Shown here: in pieces, positions 18,964 to 27,652 of the stretch
Numbering within the stretch: position 1 is the stretch's first letter
How the letters are laid out: each line of letters opens with the position of its first letter
From: GYS-P2D sp964522505
GTDB taxonomy: Bacteria; Bacteroidota; Bacteroidia; Chitinophagales; Saprospiraceae
Assembly (NCBI GenBank): GCA_964522505.1
Contig: CAZFWJ010000004.1
Span: 1 to 64,000 of the forward strand
Direction: 5' to 3'
DNA length: 64,000 nt
Made by a program: the position numbers and the translations under genes
The notes under the pieces: model-generated
The model's database searches: none
Told to the model about the DNA's origin: nothing
Seen by the model: the letters and a program-made list of their open reading frames with translations, nothing else

Positions 18964-20346
18964 ATGGAGCGGTTTTTTCAGATACGGGAGTCTGGTAGTA
19001 CAATTTCTAAAGAGCTTACGGCAGGGTTGACCACATTCTTGACCATGTCCTATATCATTTTTGTCAATCCATCCATACTTTCTCAGACAGGTATGGACTA
19101 TGCTTCTGTTTTCGTGGCTACCTGTATTGCGGCAGCTATCGGAACCTTAGTCATGGGTATAGTTGCTCGGCTCCCTTTTGCTCAGGCGCCAGGTATGGGA
19201 CTGAATGCTTTTTTCACGTTTACGGTAGTTTTTGGGCTTGGTTATAGCTGGCAAGAAGCTTTAGCGATCGTGTTCTTATCTGGGGTATTGTTTTTAGGAT
19301 TGACCATTACGGGAGTCAGGGCATACATTATTAAGGCGATACCGACTTTTATCAAGTTTGCCATCGCTCCTGGTATCGGGCTGTTTATAGCATTGATAGG
19401 TCTCAATAATGCCCAAATTATCGATATCAATCAGGGGCCTATTATTAACTTGATTACTGGTATGGACACGCTTGAAAAGGAGGCAATAATTGGTGCTGTC
19501 AAAAACGCAGGTCCACAGATATTGCAGCTTGGCTCACTGAGTAACTCTTCTGTATTATTATCGCTTATTGGATTTCTGATATTGACGGCATTGATGGTTC
19601 GTCGTGTTCCTGCGGCTATGATATGGTCAGTACTCTTAACTACTGTTATTGGTATTCCTATGGGTGTCACTCAGATACCTAACAGTTATGACGTAGCAGA
19701 TATTACGCTGAAGAGTACTGCATTTCAGCTCGATATAGCTTCTTTATTCTCTGCTGAGCGATCTATAATATCTGTGGTCGTGGTGATCATAAGTTTCACT
19801 ATGGTAGACCTGCTGGATACCCTAGGCACGTTGATTGGAACTGCCAACAAGGGCGACCTATTAGATGAGGATGGTAATCTGCCACAGATGGACAGCGCTT
19901 TGTTCGCCGATGCAACAGCTACGACTTTTGGAGCGCTGTTGGGCACATCATCGGTCACCACTTATATCGAAAGCGGTGCAGGCGTCATTGCTGGCGGTCG
20001 TACAGGATTAACCGCTGTAACCACAGGTGTGCTTTTTCTTTTTGCAATTCTATTGGCTCCTATAGCCGGAGTAGTGCCAGTAGCGGCAACTTCTCCTATT
20101 CTTGTGATGGTAGGCATCCTAATGATGGAAGGGGTTAAGAAGATAGACCTGAACAATTTAAAGATCGCTATACCTGCTATTGCTATGATTATCATGATGC
20201 CTTTCACATATAGCATTGCTAACGGTATTGCTATTGGATTGATGCTTTATGTATTCATATCGATAATCATGGGAGATTGGAAAAATGTAAATCCAATTTT
20301 AATCATACTGGTCATTTTATTCTCACTGAAATACATTGTTATATAA
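18964..20346 (+). CDS. NCS2/AzgA-type purine base permease
   Basis: A 460-residue inner-membrane transporter with about 12-14 hydrophobic segments. The N-terminus (ELTAGLTTFLTMSYIIFVNP) and AQAPGMGLNAFFTFTVV are hallmarks of the AzgA-like hypoxanthine/adenine/guanine branch of the NCS2 family. VDLLDTLGTLIGTANK and TTYIESGAGVIAGGRTGLTA form the substrate-binding halves. I chose the ATG at 18964; an in-frame GTG lies directly before it. It diverges from the secreted adenosine deaminase and NUP genes, so it would import the hypoxanthine or other bases that they produce. Direction of transport and exact base are inferred from the family. Confidence 0.92.
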   Translation: MERFFQIRESGSTISKELTAGLTTFLTMSYIIFVNPSILSQTGMDYASVFVATCIAAAIGTLVMGIVARLPFAQAPGMGLNAFFTFTVVFGLGYSWQEALAIVFLSGVLFLGLTITGVRAYIIKAIPTFIKFAIAPGIGLFIALIGLNNAQIIDINQGPIINLITGMDTLEKEAIIGAVKNAGPQILQLGSLSNSSVLLSLIGFLILTALMVRRVPAAMIWSVLLTTVIGIPMGVTQIPNSYDVADITLKSTAFQLDIASLFSAERSIISVVVVIISFTMVDLLDTLGTLIGTANKGDLLDEDGNLPQMDSALFADATATTFGALLGTSSVTTYIESGAGVIAGGRTGLTAVTTGVLFLFAILLAPIAGVVPVAATSPILVMVGILMMEGVKKIDLNNLKIAIPAIAMIIMMPFTYSIANGIAIGLMLYVFISIIMGDWKNVNPILIILVILFSLKYIVI

Positions 20347-20366
20347 TACCTGTATTGATTGAGTTT

Positions 20367-20972
20367 TTATGACTGTCTCGCTATCCGCTCATTGATATCT
20401 TCTTGTGAGGTATGACCAAACCACTGCTCGAGAATTTCGTAGTCTTTGTTGAATAGTACAAAAGAGGGAGACCCTCTGAATTGATTAATCGTAAAGGTCA
20501 TATAGACATCAGATTGCTTTTGAAGTTGACTGATAATTCTCATTGCCGCAGCTTTTTTCTCTCCTTCAGCAAATTGATCATAAGAATGGTGTTGTTCGAG
20601 GATAGCATGTGCTGTTTCCTCTATTCGGTCTGGCCCCATTAAGGCGTCCATCAATATAGGAAATGTAATCTTATAGGGAAGTCTGTCATGACCATGCTGC
20701 TTCATGAATGACAAAGAGTGATCGACTAAGTGTCCCTCATTTATGAGTCGCTTGGTATTCTCTACATTGTTATAGTTATAGTATTGAAATGCAGTAGAGA
20801 GCCCAACAATTCCTAAACCGTCATGTGAAGAGTCATATAAATTTTGGACGAGGGGAATGGCACTGGCAATACACCCTGGACAATTAACTTGAAAAACGAT
20901 CATTAGATTGAGATCCTGAGGGGTGAAATCTCCTTGTATTTTTTCTGAGATGGAGAGATGAAGTTTAGCCAT
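20367..20972 (-). CDS. thioredoxin-fold protein with CPGC motif
   Basis: A 201-residue protein with IVFQVNCPGCIASAIPLV (about residues 24-41), the CxxC active site of a thioredoxin-like fold. It also has a cis-Pro-like GSPSFVLFNKDYEIL strand near the C-terminus (about 168-182). No signal peptide is visible, so it is probably a cytoplasmic redox protein of the TlpA/AhpC-TSA-like type. It ends 20 bases from the NCS2 permease stop (convergent). The specific partner is unknown. Confidence 0.72.
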   Translation of the reverse strand: MAKLHLSISEKIQGDFTPQDLNLMIVFQVNCPGCIASAIPLVQNLYDSSHDGLGIVGLSTAFQYYNYNNVENTKRLINEGHLVDHSLSFMKQHGHDRLPYKITFPILMDALMGPDRIEETAHAILEQHHSYDQFAEGEKKAAAMRIISQLQKQSDVYMTFTINQFRGSPSFVLFNKDYEILEQWFGHTSQEDINERIARQS

Positions 20973-21177
20973 AATAATATTAAGTGTCTTGCCAAAAGAA
21001 AGTTCAAAATATGGACGCCTTAGTGATGCATATAATTTTATTCATAATCAGTTGTTTACGCATATGCATATAAATTATGTATAGAAATGTGCATTAACTG
21101 TGATGACCTTTTCGGAATTGATGCGATAGAGTAGTGTATCTAATTTAAAAACAGTTTTTACCTTAAAAATTAGAGTC

Positions 21178-21426
21178 ATGAAGTACCTTTTAATTTTAAC
21201 TTTATGTATCACTTGTAGTTGGTGCTATTCGAATGATTCCGTTGAGAAAAATGCCGATGGAAAGAGTATGATTTGCACAGAGTCTATAGATGTAATTGAT
21301 AAGAACATTCAAGAAATAGAGGAAGATAGTCAAGATGTAGAATCTGACATTCCATCTCAAATAACCAACGATCGAGAAATTGAACATCTGATTATTAGTC
21401 ATCCCTATAATTCAGGCAATTCTTAA
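21178..21426 (+). CDS. small secreted acidic protein, unknown function
   Basis: 82 residues with a typical signal peptide (MKYLLILTLCITCSWCYS), then an acidic, low-complexity tail (about 18 Glu/Asp in 60 residues). No family is recognised. It lies 172 bases before the ECF sigma gene, on the same strand, and could belong to that locus. The signal peptide is the main reason to believe it is real. Confidence 0.4.
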   Translation: MKYLLILTLCITCSWCYSNDSVEKNADGKSMICTESIDVIDKNIQEIEEDSQDVESDIPSQITNDREIEHLIISHPYNSGNS

Positions 21427-21598
21427 AGATGTACTTGTATGTCGGCGAATCTAAGAGTGAGGGAAGCACTTCACTAAGAGTTAGTTTTGTTTGGCTATTT
21501 TTAAGACGTCTATTTGGATCAGGGGTGTAGATTTTTTTGAACACCTCTCAGAATACTTCTATTTAGACAAGACTTAAAACATTGCCTTAAATACTATA

Positions 21599-22132
21599 GT
21601 GACTGATCAGGAAATATATACTGGAGTAGCTCATAAAGACAATAAGGCATTCTTGTATCTGTACGAAACAAATCTCGATAGTGTCATTCGATTAGTGACG
21701 AAAAACAATGGCACTCCAGATGACGCCAGAGATGTGTTTCAAGAGGGACTATTAGCGTTATGGACGAACGTATCAAATGGGAAGTTTGAGGTCAACGACA
21801 ATGTGAAGTTGTCAACATACCTATATTCTTTATGTCGAAATATTTGGATTAGTAGGTTGCGAAAAAACAAGGTGCTTTACTCCATCAAGGATTATCACCA
21901 AGAGGAAATAGCAGACGAAGTAGACCAGATGAGCAGACAATACGATCGAATTATAATGCTCGAGAAGCAGTTTCAAAAATTAGGAGAATCTTGTCAAAAA
22001 CTACTAAAACTATTCTATTTCGACAAAGCCAAGCTCAAAGAGATTGCTATGATACTCGGGATAACAGAGAAGTCTGCAAAGAATAACAAATACAGGTGTA
22101 TGCAAACACTCAGGACATTTTTTAACACGTAA
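21599..22132 (+). CDS. ECF-type RNA polymerase sigma-70 factor
   Basis: 177 residues. Region 2 is visible at about residues 17-85 (DARDVFQEGLLALWTNV, STYLYSLCRNIWISRLRKNK). Region 4 is at about 125-175 (CQKLLKLFYFDKAKLKEIAMILGITEKSAKNNKYRCMQTLR), whose helix-turn-helix would read the -35 element. Regions 1 and 3 are absent, as in group 4 sigma factors. The start is GTG at 21599: the only in-frame upstream stretch reaches a TAA at 21575 without an ATG. The next gene, 14 bases on, encodes a single-pass membrane protein that looks like its anti-sigma, followed by a CHAT protease. Confidence 0.9.
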   Translation: MTDQEIYTGVAHKDNKAFLYLYETNLDSVIRLVTKNNGTPDDARDVFQEGLLALWTNVSNGKFEVNDNVKLSTYLYSLCRNIWISRLRKNKVLYSIKDYHQEEIADEVDQMSRQYDRIIMLEKQFQKLGESCQKLLKLFYFDKAKLKEIAMILGITEKSAKNNKYRCMQTLRTFFNT

Positions 22133-22146
22133 TACATGATAGGCAC

Positions 22147-22878
22147 ATGGATGTAGTATGGTTAGAGAAATTGGAGGCTTTTCTGGAAGGAGAAATCACT
22201 CGTGCAGATCTTGAGAGAGTTGCTAAATTAAAGGGAGTTGATAATATTGATCAAGAGATCAACTGGTTTCAAAACAGTCAATTAGCTATTGAGACTTCAG
22301 GAGTTCGTAACCAACTTGAAGGACTCTTTTCTGATGCAGAGCATGTGCCAGAGAAGAAAAGAGCAGTAAGTTTTGTAAGGCCATTGCTGGCGTTGGCTGC
22401 TATCGGATTAGTCGTAGTTTTAGGTTACTGGGTCAGCAGTTTGAATTATGAGCCGCAGCTATACAGCAAGTATCTTTATGTAGACCCTGGAATGCCTATT
22501 TTGATGAGTCAATCCGACGAATATCACCTTAATGATGCCATGACATACTATAGCGAAGAGAACTATGCTGTTGCCATTGAAAAATTAGGCAAACTATTAC
22601 CTGCTCAACCAACAAATGATACTATTCAGTATTTTTTAGGGGCGAGCTATTTATATGAAAACCATATCGACCAAGCCATCGATGAACTGACTATCGTTAG
22701 CCAGGATAGCAATTCTATCTTCAAAGCCAAAGCCGAATGGTTATTGGTTATGACAGCACTAAGGAGAGATGATATGGATAAGGTCCATGAATTACTTGAT
22801 CCGATATTAAGTCTTGTCGACCACCCTTATATTGATCAAGCTATGCTGCTGTCTCAAGAATTATCTAATGCCAAATAG
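22147..22878 (+). CDS. probable anti-sigma factor with periplasmic TPR domain
   Basis: 243 residues. The cytoplasmic part (1-78) begins MDVVWLEKLEAFLEGEI and is small and helical, as in anti-sigma domains, but has no clear zinc motif. A single membrane helix spans about 79-99. The periplasmic part (about 125-225) contains at least two TPR units (YYSEENYAVAIEKLGKLL, YLYENHIDQAIDELTIV). Its position, 14 bases after the sigma gene and 6 bases before the CHAT gene, supports a role in holding the sigma factor and sensing a periplasmic cue. The anti-sigma function is inferred from context and topology. Confidence 0.62.
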   Translation: MDVVWLEKLEAFLEGEITRADLERVAKLKGVDNIDQEINWFQNSQLAIETSGVRNQLEGLFSDAEHVPEKKRAVSFVRPLLALAAIGLVVVLGYWVSSLNYEPQLYSKYLYVDPGMPILMSQSDEYHLNDAMTYYSEENYAVAIEKLGKLLPAQPTNDTIQYFLGASYLYENHIDQAIDELTIVSQDSNSIFKAKAEWLLVMTALRRDDMDKVHELLDPILSLVDHPYIDQAMLLSQELSNAK

Positions 22879-22884
22879 ATCTTC

Positions 22885-25800
22885 ATGAGGATTAGGCTCA
22901 TTTTGAAACTCTGTTTCTGGCTATTCATAACTTCAATAGATGTATCGGCCCAGTCTACGGACTCACTCAATCAAAAGGGTGAGGAGTTCTTTCGAAGAGA
23001 CCAAATAGATTCCTCATTTTATTACCATCGTTTAGCTTTTGCCGATGAAGACTTGGACGTTAAACTTCAAGCATTAGGGAGCTTAATAAAGCTATATACT
23101 GCACAGTCCAAATTAGATTCTGCTAAAATTTTGGTCGATCAAGGGGATGCCATAGCCTCTAACAATATGGTAGATATAGGAACTATATGCCATTTTAAAA
23201 CCATGAAGGCAGAATATTTAAAGAAGAACTCACAATTTGAAGAGGCATTAGAGATACACCAAGACTTGATAAGCCTCAGCAAAACACCTGGGGTTGACAG
23301 TAGCCATTATGCTAATGCCCTGTTTTACACAGGGATGACTTTTGAAAAACTGCTTCAATACGATTCGGCCGTTTTCTACGTCGAAAAAGCCCATGACCTT
23401 TATCGTGTTATCTTCGATACTACTACTTACAAGTTTAGTAATATCTACAATAGTCTTGGCGTCTGTTACTACAGAAGTGGAGATTTAGATCTTGCAGAGA
23501 AATATTATTTGAAGGCGATTGATGTTTCTAAAGATCAAGTGGGTCTTTCAACATCCGATATAGCCAACTGTTATGGTAATTTGGGCGCTATCTATACTGG
23601 GAGAGAAGAGTATCAGAAAGCAATAAGTAGCCATCAGCAAGCCCTGAGAATTTATAGTTCGCTCGGGGACGAATATGGTAAATCATTCTGTTACTACGGG
23701 ATAGGAACAAATCATTATTACTTAGGTGATTACGGGCGAACAAAGGATTATATGGAAGCCTGTATAGATATACGAAAAGGCCTTTTTGGGAGACAGCATC
23801 ATTCTCTAATCAACCCTATGGAGTTGTTAGGTATAGCATATGAAGAAGCGGGTTTTTTTGATAGGACGCTGTTATTCTACAATGAAGTCAGACCGCTCAT
23901 AGATTCTAGCTATGGATCAAGAAGTATCTATTTAGGGTATAACCTTGAGAACACAGCTATCTGTTTCAATCGCCTCAACCAACTTGATTCTTCATTGAAG
24001 TATATAAGCCTGTCGAATGATATTCTCGAAAGTCAATTAAGTGAACATGATCATTCTCTGGCTAATCATTTATATACATGTTCGGACATCTATTTTAATT
24101 CGGGTTTAATTACTGAAGCTATGTCCTATATTGATAAGTCGATCGAGGCTTCATCAATAATTGGAGATTCTGTCTCAGAAAATTATGCTCTTTCGCTTAC
24201 ATTACAAGCTGTTATACTAGGCGAACAACAAAAATGGAGCGATGCGGAGAAACAGTTCAAAAAAGCACTGCATATTATCAACTTAGATCCTGATAGTCCA
24301 AAAGATCAATTAATACAACCATCTCCTAGTGCGTTATCGGTGCTCAATAGTTACTTAGAGTTCCTCTATAACAAATACCTAATATTCAAGAGCGATGAAG
24401 ATCTACTTAGATTTGAAAAAACGGCCAACTTTTACCTGACGCTCTCAGAATCTTTTCGTCAACAATTTATTGATCCTTATACGCTCAGTGTTTTAATCAA
24501 AGACAATGCTCGAGTCTATCAACGGATCATTGGAATCTATAACCAGCTTTATCAGTCAGCCAAAAATGAAGACTATGTGAAGGCGGCTTACAAGTTTTCA
24601 GAGTACAGCCGTACCAGTATGCTCAGAGATCTGCAAGGGGACAAAATTGCCTCTTATGCAGGTGTACCTGATTCCCTACTTTGCAAAGAGACTTCAATCA
24701 AAAAACAGATTAGCGATTATGGAAATCAGATTCTGGAAACACCCGATGATTCAGGATTGAAACAAGAGCTTTTTAAGCTAAAAGAGCAACTTAATGAACA
24801 TATTGAGATCACCCGTCAATCATATCCTCGATACTATGATGTAAAATTTAAATCTACTGTTCCAGATCTCCAAAAAGTTCAAGAAAGCCTTGAATCAAAT
24901 CAAAGCATAATCGAATTCATGCGGGATGATTCGTCCTATTATGCCATACTCATTACCCATAATAAATCGGAGCTTTTTCAAATTGCCAACTGCGATGCTG
25001 TGAATGACAATTTGCAACAGTGGTTACAGTCCAATGCTAAGGTTGATATGGCCGAAAACATAAGAACAGCACAATTACTCTATAGCCAGCTATGGCAACC
25101 ATTGGCGTCAGAAATAGAGGGTGATCATATCACTATTATTCCTGATGGCGAATTATTTTACTTGAGCTTTGAGTCACTTATGAAAGGGAGCTCGCCAAAA
25201 GACTTCCTCATCCACGATTATGAGATTAACTATGCCCTGTCAATAGCTGTTCTCATTTCTGATGACGTAGAGCGACATGCAGAAAACATATTGGCCATAG
25301 CCCCAGGATTTGAAAATGATCTAAAATCTCAGTATGCTAATAATCTAGACTCTGTTGATCTATTGGATGAAAACTACTTGAACACTTTACGTCAACCGTG
25401 GTCTGTAAAACTGGCGCAGGACTTGAAATCTAAGTTCGGAGTGAACACTTATGTGGGCGTTGATGCCAATGAGCAGAACATTAAATCCAATATACATAGA
25501 GGGAAGATTCTGTATTTCGGCACCCACGGAATTACAGATGCTATTGAGCCTCTACAGTCCAAATTGATTTTATCTAAAGACATTGGGGAGCAGAAAGAGG
25601 ATGGTTATCTCCATGCATATGAGTTATTTAGTTTGCCATTACAAGCGGATCTTGCTGTATTAAATGCTTGTGAAAGTGGATTGGGAAGTATACAAAGTGG
25701 TGAGGGAATGATCTCGTTGGCGTATGGTATGCATTATGCTGGTTGTCCGAGTACTGTCATGTCACTCTGGAAAATAGATGAGAAGATCAGTACGGTTATA

Positions 25801-26046
25801 ACAGGTGCTTTCATAGATAACCTCTCTGAAGAGCAGAGCATGGGGGCGGCACTTAGGCAATCAAAATTGGATTATCTCGCTCAGGCGGGCGTTCAGGGCC
25901 AGCATCCCTTCTATTGGAGTGGGATGGTGTTGATGGGTAAGGATCAAGTTGTTGATTTAGAACATGTAGTTCACTATAACTGGATTTTTTTAATTGTTAT
26001 AGTTCTGTTGATTGCAATCTTTATATGGTGGAAGAGCTTGAGTTAA
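22885..26046 (+). CDS. exported TPR-CHAT caspase-like protease, C-terminally membrane-anchored
   Basis: A 1053-residue protein. The order is: signal peptide (1-23, ending VSAQS); an extended TPR array (about 25-470, with repeats such as NSLGVCYYRSGDLDLAEKYY and NLGAIYTGREEYQKAI); a helical linker; a CHAT domain (about 690-1015); one membrane helix (about 1031-1048); and a short basic tail. The caspase-type dyad is visible as His881 in YFGTHG and Cys929 in LNACESG. The expected topology puts TPRs and protease on the periplasmic side of the inner membrane, whereas most studied CHAT proteases are cytoplasmic. It directly follows the sigma and anti-sigma genes. Role: probably peptide recognition and cleavage; the substrate is unknown, and the neighbouring anti-sigma is a candidate. 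Confidence 0.88.
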   Translation: MRIRLILKLCFWLFITSIDVSAQSTDSLNQKGEEFFRRDQIDSSFYYHRLAFADEDLDVKLQALGSLIKLYTAQSKLDSAKILVDQGDAIASNNMVDIGTICHFKTMKAEYLKKNSQFEEALEIHQDLISLSKTPGVDSSHYANALFYTGMTFEKLLQYDSAVFYVEKAHDLYRVIFDTTTYKFSNIYNSLGVCYYRSGDLDLAEKYYLKAIDVSKDQVGLSTSDIANCYGNLGAIYTGREEYQKAISSHQQALRIYSSLGDEYGKSFCYYGIGTNHYYLGDYGRTKDYMEACIDIRKGLFGRQHHSLINPMELLGIAYEEAGFFDRTLLFYNEVRPLIDSSYGSRSIYLGYNLENTAICFNRLNQLDSSLKYISLSNDILESQLSEHDHSLANHLYTCSDIYFNSGLITEAMSYIDKSIEASSIIGDSVSENYALSLTLQAVILGEQQKWSDAEKQFKKALHIINLDPDSPKDQLIQPSPSALSVLNSYLEFLYNKYLIFKSDEDLLRFEKTANFYLTLSESFRQQFIDPYTLSVLIKDNARVYQRIIGIYNQLYQSAKNEDYVKAAYKFSEYSRTSMLRDLQGDKIASYAGVPDSLLCKETSIKKQISDYGNQILETPDDSGLKQELFKLKEQLNEHIEITRQSYPRYYDVKFKSTVPDLQKVQESLESNQSIIEFMRDDSSYYAILITHNKSELFQIANCDAVNDNLQQWLQSNAKVDMAENIRTAQLLYSQLWQPLASEIEGDHITIIPDGELFYLSFESLMKGSSPKDFLIHDYEINYALSIAVLISDDVERHAENILAIAPGFENDLKSQYANNLDSVDLLDENYLNTLRQPWSVKLAQDLKSKFGVNTYVGVDANEQNIKSNIHRGKILYFGTHGITDAIEPLQSKLILSKDIGEQKEDGYLHAYELFSLPLQADLAVLNACESGLGSIQSGEGMISLAYGMHYAGCPSTVMSLWKIDEKISTVITGAFIDNLSEEQSMGAALRQSKLDYLAQAGVQGQHPFYWSGMVLMGKDQVVDLEHVVHYNWIFLIVIVLLIAIFIWWKSLS

Positions 26047-26154
26047 ATATTAAATGAACATTCATATTTAGGAAAATCGAATCGAATATCTGATGTTCAA
26101 TATAGAATTTGATAATATATAAAGAGTGATTCTCTTTACTCTGACAATCTGCTT

Positions 26155-26172
26155 ATTTCAATTAATTGAAAT
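26155..26172. promoter_or_regulatory. 18-bp perfect palindrome, candidate operator
   Basis: ATTTCAATTAATTGAAAT is a perfect 18-bp palindrome in the 251-base gap between the CHAT gene and the beta-barrel gene. A 6-bp hairpin (AAAGAG / CTCTTT, 26121-26137) lies just upstream and may end the CHAT transcript weakly. The symmetry suggests a dimeric DNA-binding protein, but the region is AT-rich. Confidence 0.3.
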
Positions 26173-26297
26173 GATTAAAAACCAATAATCGATAATCGTC
26201 TAATTTGAGAATTTTCTGTTTAAGAATTATTTAACTGCACCGTAGTAAAATGTTAGAATTGTCTCTGATATTTTGTGCCAGAACTAAAAAATGAACT

Positions 26298-26813
26298 ATG
26301 AAATATTTGTTTACCCTAATTGTATTTTTTTCAATTTCTACTATTTCTTTTGCTCAAGAAAATGATGATTCGTTCAGTCGTAATGGTGATTTTCTCATTG
26401 AACTTGGAAATGGAATCTTCGGAAACTCCGGATCATCTGGATCTGGCGCAAGCGTTATATTCGGAGATGGTATCACAGTTTCCTCCATAGGATTGAATGC
26501 TGGAAAGTTCATATCGGACAACTTCGCATTAAAGACGAACATTGGACTCTTTAATATAAACACAGATTTCGGCGGAACTAATACTTTTTTAATTACGGGT
26601 GGAGGCAAGTACTATTTCGGCGGTAGAGTCCCCTTAGAGGTGAGCGCTGGAGTTGTCACTGGCCAAGATCTCACAACGTTTGTGAGTAACGCTACATTGG
26701 GTTACGGAATACCATTGGCACATAATATTAATTTAGAACCGGGAGTGACGCTTTTCTTTGCTGATTCAAACGTAGATGTTGGCCTACAACTCACATTTGC
26801 AATATTCCTATAA
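26298..26813 (+). CDS. small outer-membrane beta-barrel protein
   Basis: 171 residues with a signal peptide ending FAQEN (about residue 20). Alternating hydrophobic/polar strands with many Gly/Asn turns follow (GGTNTFLITGGGKYYFGG, NINLEPGVTLFF). It ends in a hydrophobic strand LQLTFAIFL, consistent with an eight-stranded OmpW/OmpX-like porin-family barrel. No substrate can be given. It lies downstream of the CHAT gene on the same strand, separated by a gap with a palindrome, so it probably has its own promoter. Confidence 0.65.
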   Translation: MKYLFTLIVFFSISTISFAQENDDSFSRNGDFLIELGNGIFGNSGSSGSGASVIFGDGITVSSIGLNAGKFISDNFALKTNIGLFNINTDFGGTNTFLITGGGKYYFGGRVPLEVSAGVVTGQDLTTFVSNATLGYGIPLAHNINLEPGVTLFFADSNVDVGLQLTFAIFL

Positions 26814-26962
26814 ATATCCATAGGTATAGATCAACGCTCGCTTCAAGGGCTTGTTATTCATTCTTGAGAGTGATAGCAGGTCTTTGTTCTTTGACTATGC
26901 CTCTATTCTTATTGTTTTTATAGATTCAACTCGGCGACTATTTCATATTGCGATCCTTTTGA

Positions 26963-26970
26963 TAATTTTG
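26963..26970 (+). promoter_or_regulatory. -7 promoter element for the TerB-like gene
   Basis: TAATTTTG is an exact TAnnTTTG match, with a near -33 element TTTC 18 bases upstream. The start codon at 26999 is 28 bases downstream, a normal leader length. Confidence 0.5.
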
Positions 26971-26998
26971 CGAGCTCAACGAATCAAACAGCGATCAT

Positions 26999-27496
26999 AT
27001 GTCAACTCTCTTTACTTCTTTAACACAAGCGCAAACTGATCAACTGAAATCAGCACCATCCCTGATCACCATCTTGGTAGCAGGGGCAGATGGAAATATC
27101 GACTCGCAAGAGCTTAATTGGGCTGAGAAGCTCGCTAAGATTAGATCTTATTCTGATAGTGCCGAGAGTCTCAATGGGTATTATGCTGAAGTAGATGCAT
27201 CATTTTCTGAAGACTTTGAAACAGCATTGAAAGAGTTGCCACAAGAATTATCTGCGAGAGAGGCGGCTATCTCTGACAAATTAGCTGACCTTAATCAGAT
27301 CTTGGCCAAATTGGATAATGCCACGGCATATGCGTTATACACAAGTTTTGCTTCATTCGCGGAGCACATAGCGAAAGCATCGGGAGGGTTTCTCCGATTT
27401 GGATCCATTAGCTCAGAAGAGAAAAAATGGATATCACTACCTATGCTAAATCCAATTATCCTCGAAGAGCCACCTGCCGAGGAGGAAGAAGCATAA
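26999..27496 (+). CDS. TerB-like helical protein
   Basis: 165 residues, no signal peptide, mostly helical. ILVAGADGNIDSQELNWAEKL (about 26-46) resembles the metal-binding D-G-x-I-x-x-x-E segment of TerB/DjlA-type domains, associated with stress response and membrane-linked chaperone functions. The C-terminus is short and very acidic (PPAEEEEA). It has its own promoter match. It may simply be a stand-alone member of the TerB-like family; a tellurite role should not be assumed. Confidence 0.5.
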   Translation: MSTLFTSLTQAQTDQLKSAPSLITILVAGADGNIDSQELNWAEKLAKIRSYSDSAESLNGYYAEVDASFSEDFETALKELPQELSAREAAISDKLADLNQILAKLDNATAYALYTSFASFAEHIAKASGGFLRFGSISSEEKKWISLPMLNPIILEEPPAEEEEA

Positions 27497-27625
27497 TTCT
27501 GACCTCAATACACTTATAGCTTTCTTAATACTTGGGACATTATTAAGAGTGCTTTAAAGAGGTATTGTCTTAACGCATACAACCTACAATCTTCATCACC
27601 AGATCCATAACATTTATAGTATTGT

Positions 27626-27633
27626 TATGTTTG
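27626..27633 (+). promoter_or_regulatory. -7 promoter element for the DUF547 lipoprotein gene
   Basis: TATGTTTG is an exact TAnnTTTG match, with the ATG 20 bases downstream. No clear -33 TTTG is present. Confidence 0.45.
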
Positions 27634-27652
27634 AATGTAAAATCACTCACAA

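Noticed and set aside
26851..27039. 62-codon frame before the TerB-like gene
   Set aside because: It overlaps a good promoter and the start of a better-supported gene.
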